Shown here: in pieces, positions 1-10,621 of the stretch
Layout: each line of letters starts with the position of its first letter
How positions within the stretch are numbered: position 1 is the stretch's first letter
Assembly (NCBI GenBank): GCA_034359265.1
Contig: CP136898.1
Location: forward strand, 36,417,501 to 36,481,500
Reading direction: 5' to 3'
DNA: 64,000 nucleotides
Source: Canna indica
Lineage: Eukaryota; Streptophyta; Magnoliopsida; Zingiberales; Cannaceae
Position numbers and translations under genes: made by a program
Notes under the pieces: model-generated
What the model was told of the DNA's origin: nothing
Databases searched by the model: none
The model's input: the letters and a program-made list of their open reading frames with translations, nothing else

Positions 1-2087
1 GCTGGAGAAAAAAAATGCTCAAGCTTGCATACAATTTCAACAATATTACTTTCATGTGCTGACATATCTTCGACTCGAAGGACATTGGCACAAAGTTTGA
101 GGCATATCGACAATATTACTCCATCGATATTTTGCAATCATCGACGTTCACATATCGAGATAAGTTTGAGGCATATCCATCGGGTAATCTGAGTTCTTTG
201 ATCCATTGACAAACATCTTTCATCTGTTGTTTATTTAACACATATGGGGCCTTCGGCTTCAGATATCATCCGTTGACCTATTGTAACTCTAACTCCGGCC
301 TCTTACAAAGTATTTTCAGAGCATGTCGGGCCTTGACATTATCTTTAGTTTTCTCGGGAGCATCCATCAAAGTGTTAAAAATATTATCAAACACATTTTT
401 CTCAATGTGCATGACGTCTAAATTATGCCGAATCAGTAATGAACTCCAATACGATAATTCCAAAAGATAATTTTTTTTCACCCAGTTATGTGTTTAACCA
501 AAGCCTGACACTCTTTCATTCCGACCAAACACTATCTCTGAAAGTGTTGAAATATGTGCTAACATTTGTTCACCAGACATCATCGGTGGTGGCTCATCCC
601 TTTCGACTCTGCCCTTAGTAAATTTATTACGATTTATTTGATACTGATGGTTAGCCGGTAGGAATCGACGATGACAGTCAAAGAATGAGATTTTTTGTCT
701 GTTCTGAAGACTGAATGATTTAGAGTATTCCATACAATACGGACAAGAGAGTCGGTCATGAGTACTCCAACCAGACAATAGGCCTTAGGCCAGGAAATCA
801 TTGATTGTCCATAAGACTGCGGTTTTTAAATTGAAGTTTTGCTTCTGATGACAGTTATAAGTGTCAGCTCACTCAGTCCACAATGTTCTCAATTCATCTA
901 TTAGGGGTTTGAGAAGCACGTCAATTTCTTTTCGCGGACCCTTAGGACCCAGAATAATCATCGAAGATAAATAAATTCATCTTTCATACACATTGACGGC
1001 GACAAATGATAAACTATTAGCAGCACTGGTTAAACTGAATAAGGAGTTGCAGAATGACCAAATGGATTAAAACCATCCATGCATAATCTCAATATGATAT
1101 TTCTAGTATCCCTAGCAATTGAATGAAAACATCTATCTAAATGTTTCCTTGCTTCATTGTCGGATGGATGAGTCATTATTGTATCGTCACGACTTCTTGC
1201 ATGCCAACTCATGTAGGGGGGCGTCTTTTCTGACATGAATAATCTTTGAAGCCTCGGTGTCGGTGGAAAATACCGAAGCACCTTAAACGAGATATTTTTC
1301 TGTCGGACCGATTTCTTCTCTTTATAACGAGGATGTTCACATACAGGGCATTTATCCAACTGCACATTTTCTTTATAATATAAAATGCAATTATTTTGGC
1401 ACACGTATATTTTTTCATACACAAGCCCTAATTTTCTCATCAACTTTTTAGTCATATAAAAAGTTGGCTCAAACTTGTTATCAATAAGCAGCATTCCATT
1501 AATCAATCCCGTAATCCGATCAAACGCAACCCCGCTGATATTACAATCGGCCTTGATGTTCAGGAGTTATGTCATTGCCGAAAATCTAGTGTATTTAGGA
1601 TAATTCTCATACAAAGATTCATCGGTAGCTTTCAACATCTCGTAAAATTCTGCGGCTTCTTTATTTGGCAATTCAATCTCTACCACATGTTGTACTTCTG
1701 ATGGCAATTCTGTGACATCAACACCTGTAGTATCTTGTGGCACTGACATCTCAGTAACTGGCTGATGGACATTATCATTCAATTGGAATTGACCCCCAAG
1801 ACTATCAAGTATCATAGTTCTATACGGATTAGATGGACTAGATAAAGAGCAAATCCTTTGCTATACAGATGCAGAGTGATAGTTTCCCGATCCAAAAATC
1901 GTGCATTCATGCAAATGCGGCACGGACATTGGATTTTATCACTGGTGCTAACGAATTTCCAATTCGAATAGGCAAAATTTAGGAAGTAAGTTATGCCTAA
2001 GCGAAACTCATTCGTTAAAGCTCCATAATCAAAACGTCGGTACATCCAACTTTGATTGCCCGATATGATTCTATCAATCAATGACAA
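1..2087 (-). pseudogene. CACTA (En/Spm) TNP2-like transposase, degenerate and cut by the window edge
   Basis: Reading leftwards, the minus strand carries the parts of a plant CACTA transposase in their normal order. At 2087-1812 is a transposase-associated zinc-binding N-terminus (DRIISGNQSWMYRR, then the C-x-C-x2-C pattern of CPCRICMN). At 1815-1567 is a linker ending in YEMLKATDESLYENYPKYT. At 1506-1030 is the TNP2/Transposase_21 core with a C-x2-C pair (CPVCEHPRYKE), LRYFPPTPRLQRLF and RLCMDGFNPFG. At 778-494 are SGWSTHDRLSCPYC and FFDCHRRFLPANHQY, and at 481-278 RHNLDVMHIEKNVFDNI. These blocks are typical of TNP2, which cuts and moves CACTA elements. The frame breaks between every block and stops lie in 780-1030, so the gene is dead. 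The C-terminus runs off the left edge. Confidence 0.88.
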
Positions 2088-2099
2088 TATCTTCAGTCA

Positions 2100-2290
2100 A
2101 TGTCTTTATAGGTGAGATGGTCCTATTCCATTCGGGATTCATGTTATTCATATTGCACTAAGTATTTCTTTTAACCGCTAACTTCATTCTAAATTTTGGC
2201 AACATCTCCCTACAGTTCTCCGAATACGCATATCATCTGGGCGCGTATCGGAGAACAAGAGAGATACACCTAATTTGTAGAGCATCCCTA
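2100..2290 (-). repeat. CACTA 5' flank with a 15-bp inverted repeat
   Basis: This non-coding stretch sits upstream of the transposase. GTTCTCCGAATACGC (from about 2214) is answered by the near-perfect inverted copy GCGTATCGGAGAAC (ending about 2255) across a loop of some 12 bases. Subterminal repeats of this kind bind the TNPA/TNP1 protein in CACTA elements; that role here is inferred. No CACTA terminus was found. Confidence 0.4.
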
Positions 2291-2299
2291 AATTATAAG

Positions 2300-3137
2300 G
2301 ATTGGCACATAATAAACCTAATCAATAAGAATTTAATTTATAGAGATAAATTAAAGTTTATATTTAGTTTGATTTAATTAATTTTGAATTAATTATAAAT
2401 CCAATAAATATAAATTATTATTTTGGAGGTAAACCTCAGAATTTTAAATTCCGGTGAGAGGATTTAAAGGGGGGATCCACCATGGGAGCCACATACTCCC
2501 CTTATAAATAGATGGCCTAACCTCCTTTAAGAGGGGTTAAATAAATTGGTTAGAGATCTTGCAGAGGAGAAAAGGCTTGGATTCTTGGGAAGCTTCTTGA
2601 AGAGCAAGACTCCAAAGAGCTCCTCTTGATCTCCATGGGTGGCCGGCCATCAAGCTCCTCCTTTCCGGGTTTGTGAAGCCGATTTGGAGGTCTCTTCCTC
2701 TTGGGTGTATCATCTCCTTCATCTTCTTAGAGGAGTCCAAGGAGGACAGCGAGGTATTCCTTCATCTTCCTCCTCGTTCTGTGGTTTTCTCATCCCCTCT
2801 TCCTTCCCTTTGTTGTTCGGTTCTTGGTGGAAGGGCCGACTTCACCTTGGTGTGTTTCGGGGTTGAGATTCCCTCTCTGTTGAGCCTCAACGGGTCTAAG
2901 TGTTTGTTGTCCCTTGGTTGCGAAGCGCTTGGTGTGGACCTTCCTTGGAGGACGTGCACTTGGACGTCTTGAAACGGGGATAGGAGCAGCCTTACCATCC
3001 GTGGTATAAGGTATATCTTCTCCTTTTACTCATAGATTGAATTCCTTAAAGATTGCTAAAGTCGATCGCTAGTTTTGTGATGGTTTGTATTTTTTTTAAA
3101 TTGCTTTTTTTGTTGTGCTTCTTCTTCCATCCCAACA
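2300..3137 (+). mobile_element. LTR of repeat family X (truncated copy 1)
   Basis: From about 2410 this segment is a diverged direct copy of 28840-29567. Shared blocks include GGAGGYAAACCTC, GGTTCTTGGTGRAAGGGCCGAC, GCGCTTGGTGTGGAC and AAACGGGGATAGGAG. A TATA box (TATAAATA, 2503-2510) lies inside it, and both copies end in CATCCCAACA, as an LTR ends in CA. I read it as a plus-strand LTR with its U3 cut at the CACTA junction. No primer-binding site or coding region of its own is visible. The host element type is unknown. Confidence 0.6.
2503..2510 (+). promoter_or_regulatory. TATA box inside family X LTR
   Basis: TATAAATA is followed by the part of the repeat best conserved with the second copy. 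This is the expected U3/R layout of an LTR promoter. Confidence 0.5.
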
Positions 3138-3181
3138 CACTCTTGGATGTCTCCCTTGGGATCCAAATATGATATCTTTGG

Positions 3182-3817
3182 CTAGAGTTCAGCTGGCCTG
3201 AGCTTCAGGTATTCGTTGTAGCACGCGCGAGCTTCCCTCTGGTTTGCGTGGATTACTCCTACTTTTGTCTCCGAGATGAGAAATTTGATGGCGAGGTGGG
3301 GAGTCGATATTACGGCTCCTAAGTTGTTCAAGGAGAGTCGGCCCAAGATCATGTGATAGGGACTTACGCACTGGACGACAAGAAATTGTACGTCTACCAT
3401 TTTTGTTCTCTGCTTAGAGCCAAATGTTGTGGCTATTCGTAAGTAGCCCTTGACGTTTACGTGGTCTCCTAAGAAACTGACAAGTTCTCCATGGTATGTG
3501 TGTAGCAAAGATTCGCTGATGCCCATTCTCTCGAGTGTAGGGTAGAAGTGGACGTCGACAGAACTTTCCTAGTCCACCAAAACTTTCCTAACAAGGAAAC
3601 CAGCAGTAAACATAGAAATGACGACATGATCATGAAAATTCCTATCAACCCTTTGAAAATCAAAGTCATAGAAGGATATTGTCGGGGTGGGCACGCGTGG
3701 CCTTTACAGCCGAGCCGCTTCGTTGACGATCTGGGACGATTGTGTTTCAGAACTGCCCTCTCCGGCAAACCCTCTCATTATGTAGCCAATGACTACCTGG
3801 GCATCGGGGTAGGATTG
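3182..3817 (-). pseudogene. Ty3/gypsy (Tat-like) aspartic protease region, left half of a split element
   Basis: Read leftwards, two minus frames join into the protease segment of plant Tat/Ogre-type gypsy polyproteins. FHDHVVISMF and VRKVLVDQESSVDVHFY (about 3660-3540) match the usual HDDPLVV and RRVLVDGGSSADIL, so the active-site region has decayed to DQESS. At 3526-3182 follow RMGISE, VQFLVVQ, YHMILGRLSLNNLGAVIST, HLAIKFLI and a Tat-typical ACYNEYLKL tail. A frameshift near 3540 and lost catalytic residues make it non-functional. It continues the gag remnant at 9382-10282; a Sirevirus-like element sits between them. Confidence 0.78.
3813..3817. repeat. Target-site duplication GATTG (left of element A)
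   Basis: GATTG directly precedes the LTR start TGTTAGGTG at 3818 and recurs at 9377-9381 after the other LTR end. Gypsy sequence continues on both outer sides. Confidence 0.75.
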
Positions 3818-5300
3818 TGTTAGGTGAAATGGCCACACTAGAGGGGTGGTGAATAGTGTGTTAACTAATTATCGCATAATTTCAATTCTAATCATTTCTT
3901 AGATTACTTAGGCAATTCACAACTCGAGAAGTAAGCGAAAGCAATATATATAAATGATAAGCAATAAGAAATGCAAGGAACACAATGCTAACACAATTAT
4001 TTATAGTGGTTCGGCCCCAATGCCTACTCCACTACCTAAGCACCCCGCTTAGGATTTTCAAACTAAGTTTACTAGATTAAATCGTTTCCCTTACAAAGAG
4101 GACTTTGACCCGAAGAGTCTCACTCTCAACCTAAGACACTTCCACACCCGGAAGTCTCCGTCTTCTTACCGAGAGCACTCCTCCACCTCAACCTAAGGGA
4201 CAACTTAACTAATCCTAGTAAACTACATTTACACAAGTGGCTTTACACCTTCTACACCAAGGATACCACTCGATCACAAGACCTAACACTAGGTCTTATT
4301 ACAAGCTCAAATATAAAGAAATAAATAACAAAATACAATAATAAATGGAGCAATAAATCAAATAATAAATTACTTAGCTCCACAACAAGATTCCTAGCTT
4401 CCTCTTGATGCCTTTGATGATGAAACAATGAAGGTAAGGGTCAATCAAAGGGATGAGATATCAAAGCTAGGGTTTTTCCAAAAATTGACTCAATGAAAGC
4501 TTGGATTTGATCAAGGATGGCTTAATGAAGTGTAGGAGTGATCAAAAGTATTTTAGGAAGGCTTAGGCTTGGATATTTATAGAGCCAAAAAGAAGGGAAC
4601 GAAATAGCTAGCTCAACGGGCGGAACACTAGCCGTTTCCGTCGTTCGGTCGCTTGTCGATCGATATTATATAACTTTAAAACATAAATATAGCCGTTAAA
4701 TAACTTTAAAACATAAATATTATATAAGGATTACTCCTAATTTGGATTCAATAAATATATATAAAAAATCAAAATCCTTAATAATCAAAATATAGTTTTT
4801 GGGGTCTAGTACAAATTTTCAAAAAATATAACTTTTCTAATTTTTCGGGTCAAATAAGGGAAGGGTTGGCTAAAGGCTTCCAAAAAATTATTAAAAATAC
4901 CTCGTCATCTAATTTCTACCCAAGGAACAATTACCATCATTTTTTATGTTAAGAAAATATCTAGGTCATATAGCCCTCCAAGGAGCTCCCTAGGTTATTT
5001 CAGGACGGTTTTCGGGTTTTCATATTTTGGGATTCGGGGATGGTTTTTGGGTTCTTATGCATCATCATGAGAATTTTATAATATAAACTAAACACCCTAA
5101 ACCTAAACTCTAACTTCTCGAATAATTCGAGCGTGTCGACCAACGTCCTTCCGATTTCCCGATTTCTTCGATATTTTCGATCGAGGACGTTGTGCGCTAA
5201 CCGACTTGGAACCTGAAAGATTTCTCAATGAAACATTAGTTCCATGTTTGTTATCATCAAAATCGAGATTAAGACCAAAATTGAAAATCTTAAGCCAACA
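3818..5300 (-). repeat. 3' LTR of element A
   Basis: On the plus strand it begins TGTTAGGTG and ends AAGCCAACA; read on the minus strand it therefore starts TGTTGGCT and ends in CA. It shares the GTGGTTCGGCC block, CACTACCTAAGCACCCCG and the outer end near CACACTAGAGGGG with the LTRs at 23696, 30613, 36737 and 43352. Confidence 0.82.
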
Positions 5301-5490
5301 ATCTCTCCCTTTTTGATGATGACAAACATCCTTAAGAAAATATCTACAATTAAGCATAGAGGATATCAAACATGGGATTTCTCCCCCTATCAATATGCAT
5401 ATCCACATAATGGAACTCCCCCTATCTATATGCATGGTTAACCTATATTTTTTCCCTTTTTACCTATAGTTTTCTCCCCTTTTGACATCA
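5301..5490 (-). promoter_or_regulatory. Repeated polypurine tracts of element A
   Basis: Read on the minus strand, AAAAAGGGAGAGA abuts the LTR. Three more purine tracts (complements of TTCTCCCCCTAT, ACTCCCCCTATC and TTCTCCCCTTTT) follow inside about 190 bp. Tract one is the expected plus-strand primer; Sireviruses are known for several such tracts. Confidence 0.65.
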
Positions 5491-7734
5491 ATCAAAAAGC
5501 GCAAGAAATGTCAACCTATAGTCAAAGTTGAGACTCTAAAACTTTTTTCATGAAACATGAAAATCTCAACTAAATGGATGAAAAGTCAAATATCTAATAT
5601 GAGACTAAACCCTACATGATAGCATTAGATGATAAATACATTCTAAGTCTAGAAATCATGTATAGGCTTAAGTATTGATATTTTCGTGTATCGATCAAGG
5701 AGTCAAAAATTATTTTAGAAATAATTTTTCTCATCACATGAGTGGAACGATACCAAATTTGAATTCAAAATATCATACTTGAAGTCTCATTCGAAGATTG
5801 GACCAAAAATCAAAGTATCGGAAAAATAAACATTTGGAAAGAACGATACTTTAAAGTTTTGAAAAGTTTGAAATGATATCAAAAGTTTTCAGTTTTCATT
5901 CAAACTTTCCAGATATCAAGATATAATCATTTAAAGCATGTTTATCAAGTTTGAAATGAAAATAATATCATTTGGTCAAAATTTTACCTTAGCATGATTT
6001 CATTCAAAAACAAGCATTATATCATGAAATTGCTAAGTATCAAATTTTAACTTTTACTCATGGTTTTTCAAATTTAAATATATGGACACCTAAGATGTGT
6101 AAATCTAAATATGTTTGTGAAGTTTGGACCTAAAATGAAGTTTCTAAGTTAATTTGTTGACTTAGGTCAACTCTACTCAACTTTAGGTCTCCTAAAGTGA
6201 ATTTGTTATCAATTTATCCATTTTCTCATGATTTTTTAATTTTAATCACATGGAAGCAAATCATGAGTGAACTCAAACATGTTTATCATGTTTCAACTTA
6301 AAATGAAGTCTCTAAAATGAAATTTTACCTAGGGCACATTTTATTCAAACAAGCTTTCATGAAATTGTCTAAGTATCAATATTTTTATCTACACATGAGA
6401 TTTCAATCAATTATAGATCATTCATTAGAATAGAGAAATCATTTAATCAAGAGAATAGAAGTGTTATGCAAGAATTTTACCAAAATGAAACTCATACCTC
6501 ATTTCTTGAGAAATTCCAAAATTTCTACTTTCTTTTCATTTTGTTTTAGCATTCCAAATTTTACCACTTTCTCAACTTGCAAGTAGACTTCATTAGTATC
6601 ACAATGAAATAATATACCAACTAGCAAGCTAACTTACTAAATAGCAAATGTTTAATGCAAAGTTTTATTTAAAAATCTTTAACCTATGCTAAATAGTAGA
6701 AATTCATTTTAATGAGTTATCATAATATCAAAATGAATCAAAGAGATCTTAAAATATGAAATATTTGAAAAGTAAGATCTCTAAACATTTTTAACTAGTT
6801 TGGACTTAAAAGAGCTTCTCTAATAATAGATATTCACCTAGAGCAAGTTTCATTCAATGAAATTTGTCTAAGTGCTAAAGTTCTACCTACTCATGAGAAT
6901 TCACGGATTTAACATGTGATTACCATCATAAGTATAGAGACATAATTTAATATTAAACATTGAGGTATAACACTAAGATTTTGAATTTATTGAAGTTATA
7001 CCTTATACTTAAAAATTTAGCCAAACTAATCTTTTTCTTTTCAATTTCTAAAGCCTTCCATTTTATCATAACTTGCAAGCAATGTTCATTTGTAGGATAA
7101 TGAGAAATAATTACTAGCAAGTTATCATACTAAATACCAAGGTGAAATATAAATCTTCATTTGAAAATTTCAACCTAAGCTAGATAGTGAAAAATTCGTT
7201 TTAAGTAAAATCAACATGAAACTAAAACGAATCGAGAGATCTCAAAATATGAAATTTTGAAATATAAAATCTTCAACCCTTCTTATTGGTTGAAAACCGA
7301 AAGGCCACAATGAGCCTATGATTTAAAACTGCAATGTCGCATGAGCCCATTACAGGCTACTTATGTCTCCGAAGAGACCGAGAAATCAAAAACAAAAATA
7401 TTTTCCAAGAAAACTCTTATCAAGAGCGGGGAATCTACTCATATTTAGCATATATCAAAACTCCAACTCTAATTTAAACAAGTAAGTATAGGAGATGATA
7501 CCAAATTAACTAGATGTTGATTCTTCATACCGAAGGCATCCAAAAGATGTGAAGTTGCAACTTGGATTTGGTGAAGCTCTAGGTCCTCATGCAACTCCCA
7601 TCAACCATCATCAACTCATCCTTGTGTGGTTGCTCCCCCTACAAGAGAAGATGAGATCTTTGGTACCCAAATGACTTTGGGTCCTTGGGGGTTAGAGGGC
7701 TTAGCTACCCAAAGTGTCTTAACACCACTTGGGT
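5491..7734 (-). other. Non-coding 3' region of element A with roughly 170-bp periodic repeats
   Basis: No open frame is visible. The motif ATGTTTATCAAGTTTGRAC followed by AAAATGAAG recurs near 5936, 6110 and 6277, about 170 bp apart, embedded in longer imperfect repeats. The same series is found in element B (32460-33850). A conserved block at 7260-7385 holds the hairpin listed separately. Confidence 0.5.
7364..7379 (-). other. Conserved C(UUCG)G hairpin downstream of gag, element A
   Basis: Read on the minus strand it is GGTCTCTTCGGAGACA: a five-base-pair GTCTC/GAGAC stem closed by the very stable C(UUCG)G tetraloop. The same hairpin occurs at 34892-34907 and 39784-39799, in the same place relative to gag. 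Confidence 0.5.
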
Positions 7735-8860
7735 TTATCTTAAATGCACAATCATATATAGCATGCCCGTAAACACCACAACAAAACAATGACCTTGAAA
7801 TTCTTTCTTTTTGTTATTTTTGTGAACATGAGGTCTAAGGTTAGAATTGCTTGACATGAGGAGGATGATGAACATGAGCATTCTTAAGGGAAACATTCTT
7901 CTTTTGAACATAAGGTTTAATGGTTGAATATTTAGTATTTTGAACATGATGGACATTGGCATTCTTTACATAAGCATTTTTCATTCTTGTGTTCTTAGGA
8001 AATGAATCATTTTTCAATTCGTTTACTTTCTTATTTAAGGACACAACCTCATTTTTCAATCAATCAAGAGATTGATATAAGGCTTTAGATTGAGATTTCA
8101 AGTTATTGTTTTGACTTATAATTTTTGAATTCTCAAGTTTCAAATTTTCATTCTTAAGCTTTATGTCCTTAAGCTCAAGTTTCAACCTATCATGGGAAAA
8201 ATCAAAAGAACTAGATTTCATTCTCTCATTTTCTAGTTTTAATTCATCAACATGAGAGTTAAGCCTTATATTATTTTTCTTCAATCTTTTATTTTCATTA
8301 TCCTTTTTAACAAGCAAGGCATACATTTTCTTGTATTCATCTACTAACTCATTATATGATATGTCAAGAGAACTAGTAGAGCTAGCATTATTATTATCAT
8401 TAGCATGACTAGAAGGAGAAGAGTGTACCTCATCATTAGCATCCATGAAGCAAACTTTAGAAGTGACTTCATAGTCATGAAAAAAGGATGCTTCAATTGA
8501 GTAAGATGTGGAGGTGGAAGCACTTGACCTTTTCTTTGTCTTGTTTTTCATGGTAAGGCAATTCTTCTTCACATGCCCTTTCTCTTTGCATAAGTGGAAA
8601 ATTACATTTCTCTTCCGGCTTTTAGAGTTGCTTCTTTGACTAGAAGCACTATGTGCATCAAAATCGAGATTAGTAGTAGGTGAGTGACCATTGTCATCAC
8701 CACCTTCATCAAAAGTGTCAATCTCTTCGATTTTGGCATAATCATATAAAATATTTAAAATGGTTCATAAATCATAAGTCGAAGAACAATGCATGACTTT
8801 ATCTAAGATGTCATTTGGTAATGTGCAAAGAATATAATTCATGGCATCTCTATTATACTT
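7735..8860 (-). pseudogene. Sirevirus-like gag of element A, broken
   Basis: The Gag-like protein would form the retrotransposon particle and bind its RNA. The minus strand at 8572-8060 reads as a Ser-rich stretch followed by a long coiled coil (LVDEYKKMYALLVKKDNENKRLKKN and heptads of L, N and K). It continues in a shifted frame at 8059-7841 (ending KNAHVHHPPHV) and again to about 7735, where a second Cys/His finger is degenerate. A zinc knuckle near 8580 and the N-terminal UBN2-type part are only partly recognisable before homology stops near 8860. It matches the gags at 35142, 38496 and 44696. Several frameshifts and stops inactivate it. Confidence 0.7.
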
Positions 8861-8869
8861 AAACATTTT

Positions 8870-8945
8870 CTACCCAAGAAATCATTACCGTCATTTTTTA
8901 TGTTAGGCTAAAGGCTAAACATTTTCTACCCAAGGAATAATTATC
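8870..8945 (-). repeat. Scrambled micro-duplications at the truncated 5' end of element A
   Basis: Short pieces of LTR sequence (TTCTACCCAAG, TTATGTTAGG, GCTAAAGGCT) occur two to three times in mixed order directly before the intact LTR part. Slippage or repair during the deletion that removed most of the 5' LTR would leave this trace. Confidence 0.55.
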
Positions 8946-9376
8946 ATGGTAGGCTAAAGGCTTCCAAAAAATCCTTAAAACTACCTCGTCATCTAATTTC
9001 TACCCAAGGAGCAATTACTGCCATTTTTTATGTTAGGAAAATATCTAGGTCATATAGCCCTCCAAGGAGCTCCCTAGGTTATTTCAGGACGGTTTTCGGG
9101 TTTTCATATATTGGGATTCGGGGATGGTTTTTGGGTTCTTATGCATCATCATGAGGATTTTATAATATAAACTAGACACCCTAAACATAAACTCTAACTT
9201 CCTAAATAATTCGAGCGCGTCGATCAACGTCCTTTCGATTTCTTCGATATTTCCGATCGAGGACGTCGGGCGCTAACCGACTTGGAACCTGAAAGATTTC
9301 TCAATGAAACATTAGTTCCATGTTTGTTATCATCAAAATCGAGATTAAGACCAATGTTGAAAATCTTAAGCCAACG
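8946..9376 (-). repeat. Truncated 5' LTR of element A
   Basis: This matches 4868-5300 almost throughout, including CATATAGCCCTCCAAGGAGC and the end AAGCCAAC. It is followed by the second GATTG target copy. Confidence 0.8.
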
Positions 9377-9381
9377 GATTG

Positions 9382-10282
9382 CTCACTATCAGAGCCATGG
9401 TGGCTGTTTGTATCGCCAAGCGGTGGGGTGTTACTAGAACTCTGTCATTGCTGGCAATTTTGTCGGCTTTGGCTACGACTCTGACTATACCGGATGTAGT
9501 GGTCGAGGCGGCCTTCTCTGGTTAATCGCTCAATTTGGTCATAGAGGACCACACATTCTTCAGTGGTGTGTCCATAGGTTCGATGGAACTCACACCTTTT
9601 GCTCTTGTCGCCGGGGGCCTGAGCAGTTGCAAATAATATACTTTTTATAGGATAATTCCCCTTGAGGTGTTTAGGGGGGTGCACCTTTCAAATCGGGTAC
9701 TCGGACGAGGTGAGGGCATCGATATTAGGTTGTTATTTTGCTCGGCGAGGTAGCGGCATTTGCCTCTTCTGCCTTCTTCTTTGGATTTTGTACCTTCGAT
9801 AGCAGCCTTGATATTTTGCCAGTCAATCTTTTAGGCTTCTCAAAGTTCTTTCATCTTTATGAAGCTGGCAGCCTTCTCCTGAAACCTGGCCATGTCTCTA
9901 GGCTCGGTAAGGGTGATCTGGTCGGCGAAGAGCCCAAGTTTTAGCCCGTGTTGGATACAGAAGAGCTCATGTGGATCGAGAATGGGAATTTCGGGCGCTA
10001 CAGCCTGAAACATGTTCAAGTATTCTCTCAAGGGCTCATATTGCCTTTGTTTGACATAGTGGACGGCGGCCGCCATCTTGTCATATACCCGTGACGTGGT
10101 GAAACGGTTGAGGAAGACGCGAGAGAGGTCTTCGAAGAAATGGATAGACTTCGGTGGAAGAGAGACAAGCCATAGCAAGGTGGTTTTTCTTAGGAAGGTT
10201 GAAAAAGCTCTGCAAAGTGCTGGGTCGATTGCTCCATGATAAAGCATTGTAGTCCTGAACACCGTCAGGTGTATCACGCAAA
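9382..10282 (-). pseudogene. Ty3/gypsy (Tat-like) gag, right half of the split element
   Basis: At 10268-9840 the minus strand encodes a Retrotrans_gag domain (FRTTMLYHGAIDPALCRAF, EDLSRVFLNRFTTSR, EPLREYLNMFQ, FADQITLTEPRDMARFQEKA). At 9684-9445 follows the C-terminal Cys/His motif CEFHRTYGHTTEEC and IERLTREGRLDHYIR. Gag would form the particle that packages element RNA. The frame is interrupted between 9840 and 9684. At the N-terminus gag is joined directly to LTR sequence, so the leader and first part were deleted. The protease remnant at 3182-3817 is its continuation; the homologous second copy lies at 45385-46956. Confidence 0.8.
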
Positions 10283-10621
10283 TTGGAATTAGGGTTATCT
10301 GAAGTGCGTTGTGTTTGTATTTATTGCAAGTGGAGGTGACGATGCCGCCCAAAAATCTTGCAGTGATGTTGCCTAGAATGGGTCGAGATCCATCCCGGAG
10401 ATGACGGACTCGTAATGACGTATCTCTCCTGATAATGTAGGATCCTGATATCCTATGTATGACTGGGTAGAGTATCGGGCAAAGCCATCTAGTCTGGCTT
10501 GAGTCTGTTTCAGGGCGTAATTGGGCAAAGCCCCCTAGATGAAGCCGCTTGGTTCGGCTCAGAATGAGTGATGAGGCACTGCTGGGTCTGATTCGACCGA
10601 GCCCAATAATCCTAGTACAGT
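10283..10621 (-). repeat. Ty3/gypsy LTR, copy 1
   Basis: Shares GGAATTAGGGTTAYCTGA, CCCRAAAATCT and ATGGGTCGAGATC-type blocks with 46922-47322 and 26890-27228. Its outer end reads CCTAGTACA on the plus strand. It is shortened and fused to gag. Confidence 0.62.

Larger units (their letters stand above)
3818..9376 (-). mobile_element. Element A: gag-only Sirevirus-like Ty1/copia retrotransposon
   Basis: The element runs on the minus strand. Its 3' LTR is 3818-5300, polypurine tracts lie at 5301-5490, the internal region holds only gag (about 8860-7735), and the 5' LTR is cut down to about 8946-9376. GATTG flanks both ends (3813-3817 and 9377-9381), a 5-bp target-site duplication. There is no protease, integrase, reverse transcriptase or RNase H, so it would need enzymes from another element. 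The last 430 bp of the two LTRs differ at roughly twenty positions by eye. The remaining 5' LTR and primer-binding site are deleted and replaced by short scrambled duplications at 8870-8945. Confidence 0.82.

Noticed and set aside
7364..7379. Hairpins as rho-independent terminators
   Set aside because: This is a eukaryotic nuclear sequence. The stem is not followed by a U-run and is conserved in sequence among retroelement copies.
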